Positions 51,710 to 60,260 of a stretch of DNA of 64,000 bases are shown piece after piece. Numbering within the stretch: the first letter of the stretch is position 1; each line of letters begins with the position of its first letter. Made by a program: the position numbers and the translations under genes. The notes beneath the pieces were generated by a model. It saw nothing but the letters and a program-made list of their open reading frames with translations. It did no database searches and had not been told where the DNA came from. The DNA is from Bacillota bacterium (lineage in GTDB: Bacteria > Bacillota > Clostridia > Oscillospirales > Acutalibacteraceae), in the NCBI GenBank assembly GCA_023390175.1, contig JAEWDK010000007.1:70038-134037 (forward strand). Direction: 5' to 3'.

Positions 51710-53116
51710 ATGATCCAAGAGAAAATAAAAAACTATTTTATTGAACATCGCGAGGAAATGATACGGGATATTCAATCCTTCATCAGGGTTGAAAGTACGA
51801 AATCTGATGCACAGGAGGGGATGCCTTTCGGCGAGAAGACTGCAAAGATGCTTCAAGTTGCAGATGAACGGATGAGCGAGCTCGGATTTAAGACTACAAA
51901 CTATGAAAACTATGTACTGACCGCAAGAAATGATACGTTGCCGCTTAAGTTGGATATCCTTGCACATCTTGATGTGGTTCCTGCGGATCCGGAGGAATGG
52001 AAGGTGACCGCCCCTTTTGAACCCATTGTAATGGATGGTGCGATTTATGGAAGAGGATCAGCTGATGACAAGGGACCCACGGTCGCCGCATTATACGCGA
52101 TGAAAGCGGTGAAAGATCTGAACGTTCCATTGAAATATGGTACGAGATTAATTTTGGGCGCAGATGAGGAAAGCGGATCAGAGGATATCAAATATTTTTA
52201 CAGATATGAAAAGCCGGCATCCATGACATTTACCCCGGATGCGGATTTTCCTATCATCAACTGTGAAAAAGGTGGATACTGGAGCGCCTTCAACGGTAAT
52301 TTTGGTAAAATTTCCAATGAGGTGAGCATTCTCCGCTTTTCCGGTGGGACGGTAGGAAATGCAATTCCGGGTAATGCTGAAGCAGAAATCAGTGGGCTTG
52401 ATCTATCTTTCGTAAACGGAATTTGTCGGAAAAGTCAGGATGAGACAGGTGTAACGTTCTGCGCAGAGAAGACAGATGCAGGAGTAAGAATCCGTGCGAT
52501 TGGAAAAACTGCGCATGCCTCAACGCCGGAGATGGGAGACAATGCCATCACTGCGCTGTTAGATGCGCTGCGAAAGTTAATTCCTGAATCTAACGATGGC
52601 ACTGAAGCTCTCCTTTCATTGTCAGAACTGTTTCCACATGGCGTGACAGACGGAAGTGCCGCTGGCGTGGCGTTACAGGATGATAATGGGTGTGCGCTGA
52701 CACTTGCGCTGACAATACTGTCATTCGATGGAACACAGATTAACGGTAGAATCGACTGCAGGACACCGGTGTGTGCCACGGAAGAAAATACGGTTCGGGT
52801 TTTGAAGAAGTTGTTTGGCATGCGAGGAATATTACTGGAGTCGGACGAATTGTGCCCAGCGCATTATGTTCCGGAAAATTCGGAACTGGTTCAGAAACTG
52901 TTGGAATGTTTTGAGATGTATACGGGGAATAAAGGCGTATGTTTAACGTCAGGTGGTATGACATATGCGCATCAGATTGAAAATGCAGTTGCTTTCGGTT
53001 GTATGTTCCCAGACCGGAATAATCGTATGCATGGAGCAGATGAACATGTAGCGGTGGATGAACTGGTCTTGAGTGCGGAGATATTTGCGCAGGCTATCGT
53101 CAAAATTTGTGGATAA
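51710..53116 (+). CDS. M20 family dipeptidase, PepV-like (first copy)
   Basis: A 468-residue zinc dipeptidase. Metal and catalytic residues are visible: His86 and Asp88 in LAHLDVVPAD, the bridging Asp in GSADDKGP, the general-base pair in GADEESGSED, and the C-terminal His in RMHGADEHV. The lid domain (about residues 185-340) includes IGKTAHASTPEMGDN. Releases N-terminal amino acids from dipeptides in the cytoplasm. ATG 51710 with GTGAGGA upstream. Confidence 0.88.
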   Translation: MIQEKIKNYFIEHREEMIRDIQSFIRVESTKSDAQEGMPFGEKTAKMLQVADERMSELGFKTTNYENYVLTARNDTLPLKLDILAHLDVVPADPEEWKVTAPFEPIVMDGAIYGRGSADDKGPTVAALYAMKAVKDLNVPLKYGTRLILGADEESGSEDIKYFYRYEKPASMTFTPDADFPIINCEKGGYWSAFNGNFGKISNEVSILRFSGGTVGNAIPGNAEAEISGLDLSFVNGICRKSQDETGVTFCAEKTDAGVRIRAIGKTAHASTPEMGDNAITALLDALRKLIPESNDGTEALLSLSELFPHGVTDGSAAGVALQDDNGCALTLALTILSFDGTQINGRIDCRTPVCATEENTVRVLKKLFGMRGILLESDELCPAHYVPENSELVQKLLECFEMYTGNKGVCLTSGGMTYAHQIENAVAFGCMFPDRNNRMHGADEHVAVDELVLSAEIFAQAIVKICG

Positions 53117-53131
53117 ATGGAGAACAATGTT

Positions 53132-54553
53132 ATGAATGAACAGAAAATAGATCAGTTTTTTGAAGAGAAGAAAGATCAAATGATAGAAGACATACTTCGT
53201 TTGATCAGAATCCCAAGTATTGTAACTGATGTGGATATAAAACGCATACATCCATATGGAGAAGATGCTGCACGTTGCGTAGACGAATTTTTATTAATTG
53301 CGGATAGAATGGGGTTTTCTACAAAAAATCTGGATTATTATGCAGCCTATGCAGATTATGGTGAAGGAAAACGGGCAGTCGATCTTCTTGCACATCTGGA
53401 TGTTGTAGCGGCTAATGGTGACTGGACTGTTACGCAACCATTCTCGCCGTGCATTAAGGATGGCAATATTTATGGACGTGGTGCTGCAGATGATAAGGGC
53501 CCTGCAATTGCTGCACTTTATGCAATGTATGCCATAAAAGAGCTTGGAATCCCATTGAAGAAAGCTGTGCGAATGGTCGCCGGTTCTAATGAAGAGAATG
53601 GTGGTCGTGAAGATTTAAAGCATTATTATGATCATGAACAGCCAGCCGAAGCAACAATTTCTCCGGATGCGGATTATCCTATTATTAATGTTGAAAAAGG
53701 ATATTTGCGCGGAAAAGTAAAGGCATCCTATGCGACCAACATCAATCGTCCTGCAATTATATCAATCGATGCTGGGACGAAACGCTTTGTAATTCCAGGA
53801 ACAGCCTCAGCAACCGTGAAAGGTATTCCTGAAGAGAAGGTTCGGAATTACGTAAATGCATGGTCTGCAAGAATGGGATTGAAGGCTGATGTCGGTTTAA
53901 CAGGCAGTGACAATAAAATTCAGATTGTTGTTATAGGAACAGAAACCCATGTAGGGGCGCCTCAGAGGGGAAATAATGCGTTGACTGGAATGTTGGATCT
54001 GCTGTGTGGGTTGATGGATGGCGAAAATAATGGAGCCTTGGAACAATTAAGGACGCTTCATAAGGTGTTTCCGCATGGAGATTATACAGGAAAGGCAGCT
54101 GGAATTGCGAGAAAAACCGAAGATTCAGGAGAACTATACTGCACCCTTAATATTTTCCATTATCGAACAGAAAGCATGGATGGTAGTTTTGACTGTAAAA
54201 CACCGATGGGAACAACAGAATCAAATAGCCGTGATATTCTCGTAAAAAAGCTGAAAGACGGCGGTGTAGAAGTTGAGAACTGCATTATGAAAGCAGCACA
54301 CTATGTGCCGACCGACAGTAAACTTGTACAGACTCTTTTGAAGTATTACGAAAAATACACAGGATTACAAGGATATGGTGTGGTAATTGATGGCAATACA
54401 TATGTGTATGATGTTGAAAATGGTGTTGCATTTGGATGCCAGATGCCGGGAATCGACAATTGCATGCATCTGGAAAATGAATTTGTAAGAATTAGTGATT
54501 TGATTACCAGCGCCAAGATTTATACAGCAGCTATTGTTGAACTTTGCTCATAA
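53132..54553 (+). CDS. M20 family dipeptidase, PepV-like (second copy)
   Basis: A 473-residue paralogue of the preceding gene with the same metal motifs (LLAHLDVVAANG, GAADDKGP, GSNEENGG, CMHLENEFV). GSNEENGG replaces GADEESGS at the Glu-Glu motif, and the final metal-ligand region reads NCMHLENE, so its substrate range may differ. I placed the start at ATG 53132, nine bases from GGAG, rather than at an ATG just after the upstream stop. Ends the operon at a terminator. Confidence 0.86.
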   Translation: MNEQKIDQFFEEKKDQMIEDILRLIRIPSIVTDVDIKRIHPYGEDAARCVDEFLLIADRMGFSTKNLDYYAAYADYGEGKRAVDLLAHLDVVAANGDWTVTQPFSPCIKDGNIYGRGAADDKGPAIAALYAMYAIKELGIPLKKAVRMVAGSNEENGGREDLKHYYDHEQPAEATISPDADYPIINVEKGYLRGKVKASYATNINRPAIISIDAGTKRFVIPGTASATVKGIPEEKVRNYVNAWSARMGLKADVGLTGSDNKIQIVVIGTETHVGAPQRGNNALTGMLDLLCGLMDGENNGALEQLRTLHKVFPHGDYTGKAAGIARKTEDSGELYCTLNIFHYRTESMDGSFDCKTPMGTTESNSRDILVKKLKDGGVEVENCIMKAAHYVPTDSKLVQTLLKYYEKYTGLQGYGVVIDGNTYVYDVENGVAFGCQMPGIDNCMHLENEFVRISDLITSAKIYTAAIVELCS

Positions 54554-54556
54554 TAG

Positions 54557-54590
54557 AAAATCAGTCATCTGGCAACAGATGGCTGATTTT
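54557..54590. terminator. Bidirectional terminator
   Basis: Stem AAAATCAGTCATCTG / CAGATGGCTGATTTT with a four-base loop between the convergent peptidase and gntR genes. Confidence 0.85.
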
Positions 54591-54608
54591 CAATACGACA
54601 ACGTTGAG

Positions 54609-55262
54609 TTAAAGCATATTGAATGCTTTCAAGGCAAAGATGACATCATTTTGTGAGTGTTGCCGCATCAGTAAAGACGCTTTTTCATAGTCGTTTTCGC
54701 GTATAGCTTGTATGATTTCCTGATGGTCAGAATTAATTTTACTGATATTTTCTTCCGTTTGGTACATGTTGCTTATAAGCGCGATTTTTGACTGCAGTTT
54801 TTTAGAAGCACTGGTAAGATAATTGTTTTTTGCATACTTATAAAAAAGGAGATGAAAATCTTCGGATAAGCCCTGCCAAGTGTTTATATCATTATGTTTA
54901 AGCGCCTCAGTACTTTTTTCTTCAAGCTTCTCAAACTCAAAAAGGAGAGGCATAGAAGAATAACCGTACTGGCAGAGTTTTACGGAAAGAGCGTCCAGCT
55001 CACTGGCAAATTGGAAAAGTTCTTTGATATCTTCAGCCGTAAAAGTTACAACGGTAACGCCGCAGTTGGAGTAATAAGTTACAAGTCCTTCTTCGTTAAG
55101 CCTGGTCAGAGCCTGCCGTATCGGTGTGTGACTGACATTGAAGCGGTCTTTAAGAGCCTGCAGCGTTAATTTTTGACCACAGGGTATTATCTGTTTTATT
55201 ATATCCTGCCGTAGCTGGACATAGATTTTATCGGATAGCGTGAATTTCGGTGGATTGCTCAT
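54609..55262 (-). CDS. GntR-family regulator with FCD domain
   Basis: A 217-residue regulator. The N-terminal winged HTH (YVQLRQDIIKQIIPCGQKLT, then FNVSHTPIRQALTRLNEEGL) is followed by an all-helical FCD effector domain. FadR-subfamily members bind carboxylic or amino acids. ATG 55262 has AAAGGA upstream; an ATG six codons earlier is possible. The upstream region has the TATTGCAA motif also found before the permease operon, so autoregulation and control of the cluster are likely. Confidence 0.86.
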   Translation of the reverse strand: MSNPPKFTLSDKIYVQLRQDIIKQIIPCGQKLTLQALKDRFNVSHTPIRQALTRLNEEGLVTYYSNCGVTVVTFTAEDIKELFQFASELDALSVKLCQYGYSSMPLLFEFEKLEEKSTEALKHNDINTWQGLSEDFHLLFYKYAKNNYLTSASKKLQSKIALISNMYQTEENISKINSDHQEIIQAIRENDYEKASLLMRQHSQNDVIFALKAFNML

Positions 55263-55311
55263 AAAACTGATTCCTTTCATTCAGAAGTACTTTATAACAT
55301 TTTATAACATT

Positions 55312-55319
55312 TTGCAATA
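55312..55319 (-). promoter_or_regulatory. Candidate GntR half-site upstream of gntR
   Basis: TATTGCAA on the minus strand, about 50 bases before the gntR start codon and within the spacer shared with the serine dehydratase relic; TTATAACATT is repeated twice beside it. Confidence 0.5.
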
Positions 55320-55351
55320 TATATCAACATATTATTTGATCAGGGGGAATA

Positions 55352-55690
55352 ATGAAGTTCATTAGTCTTTTTGAGATAATTGGGCTCAATATGATTGGTC
55401 CATCAAGTTCACATACAGCCGGGGCTTTTTCAGCAAGCTGCAAGTATGTGCATCTCAAATCTTCTGGGCCTTGTATACGATCTAGTCGGCGGCTATGTTG
55501 AATCTCCTTGTCAGAATCGGAATGCAATTGGTGTTGCAAATGCATTTATATGTGTTCAACTTGCTTTGAACGGAATCACATCAATTCCTTCGATGAAATG
55601 CTTGAAGTTATGTTGATGGTTAGCAGATCTTTGTCACCTGCATTAAGAGAGCTCGCACTTGGGGGAAATGCCGCGAAAATGCAGTCTGTA
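55352..55690 (+). pseudogene. Collapsed L-serine dehydratase (beta start joined to alpha end)
   Basis: From ATG 55352 (AGGGGG upstream) the frame reads FISLFEIIGLNMIGPSSSHT, the N-terminus of the iron-sulphur L-serine dehydratase beta subunit, for about 25 codons. It then breaks off and in another frame continues LGLVYDLVGGYVESPCQNRN and AIGVANAFICVQLALNGITS, which is alpha-subunit sequence, followed after a frameshift by SFDEMLEVM and LRELALGG. The gene pair has lost its middle by deletion and carries frameshifts, so no active enzyme can result. Confidence 0.8.
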
Positions 55691-55749
55691 GTGGGACATG
55701 CAGCGGAATTACGGATTAAAAACGAAAAATATGAATACGGGGGAAAGAT

Positions 55750-56778
55750 ATGAATTTAATAGAGAGTCCTAAAATTCTCATGCTTACGACTGGCGGCACT
55801 ATTGCTTCCATGATCACAGAGGACGGACTGCGACCTGAACTAGGCGGAACAGAAATTCTGCAGCGCATGCCGGAACTGCCGGTACAGTATCATGTGGAGA
55901 CCAGGCAGGTCTGTAATATTGACAGCACAAACATCACGGTTAATCACTGGAAGGAACTGGTTTCGGCTATTCAGAAACATTATGAGGAGTATGATGGATT
56001 CGTGATCTGCCACGGAACGGACACAATGGCGTACACGGCTGCGGCTCTGTCATATATGATCCAGAATTCGGCGAAACCGATTGTCATCACAGGCGCTCAG
56101 AAGCCGATCAGCGACGATATTACAGACGCGAAGACGAACCTTCTGGACGCTATTGTCTATGCCGGAGATTCTCAGTCGAGCGGTGTGGTTCTCATTTTTA
56201 ACGGAAAAGTGATCACGGGGACGCGGGCAAAGAAGATGCGCGCCAACAGCTATGATGCTTTCAGCAGTGTGAATTTTCCAATCCTCGCTAATGTCCGGAG
56301 AAGCAGGATTTTTCGCTATATAAAAACAGACAATGCGTCTGAACCGGTGCAGTTTTATCACGAGTTTTCGGAAAGTGTGGTCGTGCTCAAGTTGATACCG
56401 GGAACAAAGCCGGAGCTTCTGGAATATCTGTTCCGAAACTATGCTTGCATTATAATCGAGAGTTTTGGTGTTGGCGGAATACCGCTCACATTAAAAGAAT
56501 GTTTCTACACTCAACTGCAAAAATTTACTTCCAGTGGGAAGATTGTAATTATCCAGACACAGGTCATCGGTGAGGGCAGCAACATGGAAGTTTACGAAGT
56601 GGGAAGACGTGTCAAGCAAGATTTTCAGCTGATTGAAGCCTATGATATGACAATGGAGGCGACAGTGGCTAAAAGCATGTATATCATGGGAAGATTCGGA
56701 ACAAATCAGGATTTGTTCCGAAAAGAGTTTTATCGAAAAATAGAGAATGATCTTCTCAGCATCAGTGATTCTGAATAG
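55750..56778 (+). CDS. ansA: Type I L-asparaginase
   Basis: Hydrolyses asparagine to aspartate and ammonia. The 342-residue cytoplasmic-type enzyme (no signal peptide) has both active-site motifs: ILMLTTGGTIASMI at the N-terminus and ICHGTDTMAYTAAAL, plus ITGAQKPISDDITDAKTNLL. It follows the serine dehydratase relic on the same strand and could be transcribed from that gene's old promoter next to the GntR site. First enzyme of the asparagine-to-pyruvate route in this cluster. Confidence 0.92.
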   Translation: MNLIESPKILMLTTGGTIASMITEDGLRPELGGTEILQRMPELPVQYHVETRQVCNIDSTNITVNHWKELVSAIQKHYEEYDGFVICHGTDTMAYTAAALSYMIQNSAKPIVITGAQKPISDDITDAKTNLLDAIVYAGDSQSSGVVLIFNGKVITGTRAKKMRANSYDAFSSVNFPILANVRRSRIFRYIKTDNASEPVQFYHEFSESVVVLKLIPGTKPELLEYLFRNYACIIIESFGVGGIPLTLKECFYTQLQKFTSSGKIVIIQTQVIGEGSNMEVYEVGRRVKQDFQLIEAYDMTMEATVAKSMYIMGRFGTNQDLFRKEFYRKIENDLLSISDSE

Positions 56779-57010
56779 TTGGAAGAAACGTATTTATCTG
56801 CTTGGAGACGCACGCCGTGTGGCAAACATCATGTATGCCATTTGGGATGCTTACGAGCTGGCTTCTTCCATCGATTAATTAAGTTTCGTGTACCGGTACT
56901 ATATAATATCGGTGTTTCCGCCGGCCTCAGCAATTGTTGCCGTAGCGGAAGCAGCAATCAAAAGTGGTGTAATTCGCATCTCACAATACCCACAAACAAA
57001 ACAGTATCCT
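56779..57010 (+). pseudogene. Gene graveyard: oxidoreductase and malic-enzyme C-terminal relics
   Basis: The frame ending at about 56878 reads IYLLGDARRVANIMYAIWDA then YELASSID, resembling the C-terminal GD-box of Old Yellow Enzyme/enoate-reductase-type FAD proteins. The segment 56912-56985 reads PPASAIVAVAEAAIKSGVIR, close to the C-terminus of malic enzyme (compare AVAEAARKSGIARI of the gene at 57412). Neither has a start or body, so both are decayed ends. Confidence 0.55.
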
Positions 57011-57021
57011 TTGATAAACAA

Positions 57022-57064
57022 ACAGCCCCGTGAAGGCTTGAAAATATGGGCATTTCGGGGCTGT
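57022..57064. other. Hairpin downstream of the relics
   Basis: Perfect 9-bp stem ACAGCCCCG / CGGGGCTGT with a 25-base loop; possibly the old terminator of the plus-strand malic enzyme relic. Confidence 0.5.
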
Positions 57065-57173
57065 TATAGTTGGGTAGCTATTTCCTGCAGCACGATCCCA
57101 ATTAAATCTTATCGGCACAAGGTAATCAGTATTGAGATTTAGAAAGGCAGACGTTTAAATTTAATAAAATGGA

Positions 57174-57214
57174 AGAAAAAAAAGGTCGCCGCAGAGTTGC
57201 ACTCCACAGCGGCC
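57174..57214 (-). terminator. Likely terminator of the aspartate operon
   Basis: On the minus strand GGCCGC pairs with GCGGCGACC and is followed by a long T-run, about 200 bases past the malic enzyme stop. The rest of 57215-57411 holds short GAGAGCGT / ACGCTC inverted repeats and no gene. Confidence 0.6.
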
Positions 57215-57411
57215 AAGGATTTTAGTACACGTCACAGGCATACTTTATAACACTCGATTTCAGTGACCTCATGGTGAGAGCGTTTGGTGGTTGACGCTCT
57301 TGCCTCATTTAATGCATCTTGGCTGATCGATGACACTGTGACGCTCTCATTTGTTGTCCGTCCATATGTGCTATTCAAGCGAAGTTATCATCCACATCTA
57401 ATCTTAATTAA

Positions 57412-58587
57412 TCAGATTCTTGCTATGCCACTCTTGCGGGCTGCCTCTGCCACAGCGGCAGCAACAGCATCCTTTACTCTATGATCAAAAGCTACAGGTA
57501 GAATATAGTCAGCACTTAGTTCTTCGTCAGAAACCAGACCAGCCAATGCATAGGCAGCAGCTACTTTCATTTCGTCGTTGATGTCAGAAGCCCGAACGTC
57601 TAATGCACCACGGAAGATTCCCGGAAATGCCAACACGTTATTAACCTGGTTCGGATAATCGCTGCGACCTGTGGATACTACAGCAGCACCACCTGCTTTA
57701 GCTTCTTCCGGAAAGATTTCCGGTGTAGGGTTGGCACAGGCAAAAATAATAGCATCATGGTTCATTGTCTGTACCATTTTTCTATTCAGTGTTCCAGGTG
57801 CCGACACGCCAATGAATACATCCGCACCGCGAATAACTTCAGCCAGTGTACCGGACTCCTTGTTCAGATTCGTGACTTGTGCAATTTCCTCCTTAATGGA
57901 GTTCAATCCCTCTCGTCCAGCATAAATAGCACCCTTTCGGTCGGTCATAATAACGTTTTTTAGGCCCATGCTCATCAGTAGCTTGATAATTGCGATGCCT
58001 GCTGCTCCCGCACCAGAAGTGACGATCTTTACATCATGAATATTCTTTCCAACCAGTTTCAGTGCATTCAGGAGGCCAGCCAACGTAATAACTGCGGTGC
58101 CATGCTGGTCGTCATGAAAAATAGGAATGTCACAACGTGCTTTCAACTTTTGCTCAATTTCAAAACAGCGCGGTGCAGAAATGTCTTCCAGATTTACGCC
58201 GCCAAAAGAACCAGACAGAAGGGCAATCGTATTGACAATATCGTCGACATTTTTGCTTCGCACACACAGAGGAATAGCATCCACATCACCAAAAGCTTTA
58301 AATAAGACGCATTTTCCTTCCATGACAGGCATTCCGGCTTCAGGACCGATGTCACCCAAGCCCAGAACAGCAGTGCCGTCGGTAACAACTGCGACAGTAT
58401 TCCAACGGCGGGTCAACTCGTAGCTTTTGTTGATATCCTTTTGGATTTCCAGACACGGCTGGGCAACACCAGGAGTATAAGCTAAAGACAGCGCTTCCTT
58501 GCTGTCTACTGACGCACGCGCTGTGACCTCAATTTTACCCTTAAGTTCATAGTGCATTTTCAATGATTCAGATGCATAATCCATCAT
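57412..58587 (-). CDS. NAD-type malic enzyme
   Basis: Oxidatively decarboxylates malate to pyruvate and CO2. A 391-residue short bacterial malic enzyme: LAYTPGVAQPCLEI, TDGTAVLGLGDIGPEAGMPV, GGVNLEDISAPRCFEIE, the metal site FHDDQHGTAVITLAG, nucleotide fold VTSGAGAAGIAI and ANPTPEIFPEEA. Cofactor preference for NAD is inferred from similar clostridial enzymes. ATG 58587 has GGAG seven bases upstream; an ATG eight codons earlier is less likely. Last enzyme of the pathway and of the operon aspA-fum-malic enzyme. Confidence 0.92.
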   Translation of the reverse strand: MMDYASESLKMHYELKGKIEVTARASVDSKEALSLAYTPGVAQPCLEIQKDINKSYELTRRWNTVAVVTDGTAVLGLGDIGPEAGMPVMEGKCVLFKAFGDVDAIPLCVRSKNVDDIVNTIALLSGSFGGVNLEDISAPRCFEIEQKLKARCDIPIFHDDQHGTAVITLAGLLNALKLVGKNIHDVKIVTSGAGAAGIAIIKLLMSMGLKNVIMTDRKGAIYAGREGLNSIKEEIAQVTNLNKESGTLAEVIRGADVFIGVSAPGTLNRKMVQTMNHDAIIFACANPTPEIFPEEAKAGGAAVVSTGRSDYPNQVNNVLAFPGIFRGALDVRASDINDEMKVAAAYALAGLVSDEELSADYILPVAFDHRVKDAVAAAVAEAARKSGIARI

Positions 58588-58799
58588 AATTGACTCCATT
58601 CTGTTTCTCATTTGCTATTTTGTGACCGGCGGAATATAATTGACCGAGATTACCGATGAAAATTGATCCACAGGAAAGTACTGGCTACCGTGGGAAGGAC
58701 CACAGCGGTAAGCTGAGTGTTTATGCGCAAACCCCATTTGTGCCTTAGAAATTTCTTACCGACAACATGAAAACAGTAGTGATGGCCGGGAAGGCACTC

Positions 58800-58839
58800 T
58801 GGAACACACAGCTTGTCGAATTCGCTGTAGACACTGGCT
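58800..58839 (-). pseudogene. Short duplicate of the fumarase C-terminus
   Basis: CAGCTTGTCGAATTCGC at 58808-58824 repeats CAAGCTTGTCGAATTCGC at 58862-58879, which encodes EFDKL at the end of the fumarase. Read on the minus strand the outer copy gives YSEFDKLCVPE, close to CEFDKLVNPEKMV. It is either a duplicated end or a relic of a second fumarase. The 58612-58799 spacer shows nothing else. Confidence 0.5.
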
Positions 58840-60204
58840 TCAGACCATCTTTTCAGGATTTACAAGCTTGTCGAATTCGCAGTTTGTTAACAGGCCAAGC
58901 TGCAACACAGCTTCTTTTAAAGACAGATTCTCTTTATAGGCAAGTCGAGATGCCTGTGCCGCTTTTTCATAGCCAATCGTACTATTGAGACACGTGACCA
59001 GCATCAGAGAGCTGTGAAGATTCCGTTCCATAGCGTCTCTATTCGCAGCAATACCGCGCAGGCAACGCGCTTCAAAGGAATTAATAGAGTCACTGAGGAT
59101 TCGGGTGGAATGCAGATAATTGCGAATAATCACCGGCATAAACACGTTAAGTTGGAAATTACCTTGAGATGCAGCAATACCCACAGCTGTATCATTTGCC
59201 ATAACCTGAACTGCAACCATAGTTGCAGATTCGCACTGTGTAGGATTGACCTTACCTGGCATAATGGAAGATCCTGGCTCGTTTTCAGGGATTTTGATTT
59301 CTCCAATACCACAGCGAGGACCACTGGACAGCCAGCGTACATCATTTGCAATTTTCATCATATTAGCGGCAAGGGCTTTTATGGCTCCATGGGAAAAAGC
59401 AAGATCATCCTTTGCTGTGAGTGCATGAAACTTGTTGGGATCTGTGCAAAACGGAAGGTTGGTTAATTCTGCAATTGAGGATGCAACGGCCGCATCAAAA
59501 CCAGCAGGTGCATTAATACCTGTTCCGACTGCTGTTCCCCCAAGTGCTAGCTTGTATAATCCAGTGCAAGAAGACTGAATCTGCTCCAACGAATTTTCCA
59601 ACATTCCACGCCATCCGGAAATCTCCTGGGAGAAACGAATTGGCGTAGCATCCTGCAAATGCGTTCTGCCAATTTTTATTACATCCTGATTCTGTTCCTC
59701 AAGACTTCGGCATGTACAAATAATGTTCTGCAGCGCAGGGATAAGATTTGTCTGCAGTACCTGCACTGCTGCGATATGCATAGCAGTTGGAAAGGTATCA
59801 TTTGAACTTTGCGACATGTTGACTGTGTCATTTGGATGCAGCAAAGTTTTTCCAGCAATCTCATTGCCACGATTAGAGATCACTTCATTGACGTTCATGT
59901 TGGTTTGGGTTCCGCTTCCGGTTTGCCATACAGACAGTGGAAAATGCTCGTCCAGCTTCCCCAAAAGGATTTCATCACAGATCTGTGAAATTAACTGGCA
60001 ACGGTTTTCGTCCAGCTTCCCCATTCTGCAGTTTGTAATCGCAGCTGCTTTTTTTAGAATTGCAAACGCATGAATGATCTCTATTGGCATTTTGTCATTG
60101 CCAATAGGGAAATTTTGAATACTGCGCTGCGTCTGTGCTCCCCAATAGCGGTCACTTGGAACATCCACCTGCCCAAGCGCATCATGCTCCATTCGAGATT
60201 TCAT
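58840..60204 (-). CDS. fumC: Class II fumarate hydratase
   Basis: Interconverts fumarate and malate without an iron-sulphur cluster. The 454-residue enzyme has GSGTQTNMNVNEVISNRG, the MSQSSNDTFPTAMHIA stretch with its active-site Ser/Asn, GRTHLQDATPIRFSQE, and the fumarase/aspartase signature GSSIMPGKVNPTQCES. Oxygen-stable fumarase beside an aspartase suggests use in aspartate breakdown. ATG 60204 (GGGAG nine bases upstream) is preferred to a TTG eight codons earlier. Begins 57 bases after aspA. Confidence 0.9.
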   Translation of the reverse strand: MKSRMEHDALGQVDVPSDRYWGAQTQRSIQNFPIGNDKMPIEIIHAFAILKKAAAITNCRMGKLDENRCQLISQICDEILLGKLDEHFPLSVWQTGSGTQTNMNVNEVISNRGNEIAGKTLLHPNDTVNMSQSSNDTFPTAMHIAAVQVLQTNLIPALQNIICTCRSLEEQNQDVIKIGRTHLQDATPIRFSQEISGWRGMLENSLEQIQSSCTGLYKLALGGTAVGTGINAPAGFDAAVASSIAELTNLPFCTDPNKFHALTAKDDLAFSHGAIKALAANMMKIANDVRWLSSGPRCGIGEIKIPENEPGSSIMPGKVNPTQCESATMVAVQVMANDTAVGIAASQGNFQLNVFMPVIIRNYLHSTRILSDSINSFEARCLRGIAANRDAMERNLHSSLMLVTCLNSTIGYEKAAQASRLAYKENLSLKEAVLQLGLLTNCEFDKLVNPEKMV

Positions 60205-60260
60205 ATAAGTACTCCCTTCAACGTCCAATTCACAGGCGACTTCATACCGAATATCTGACC

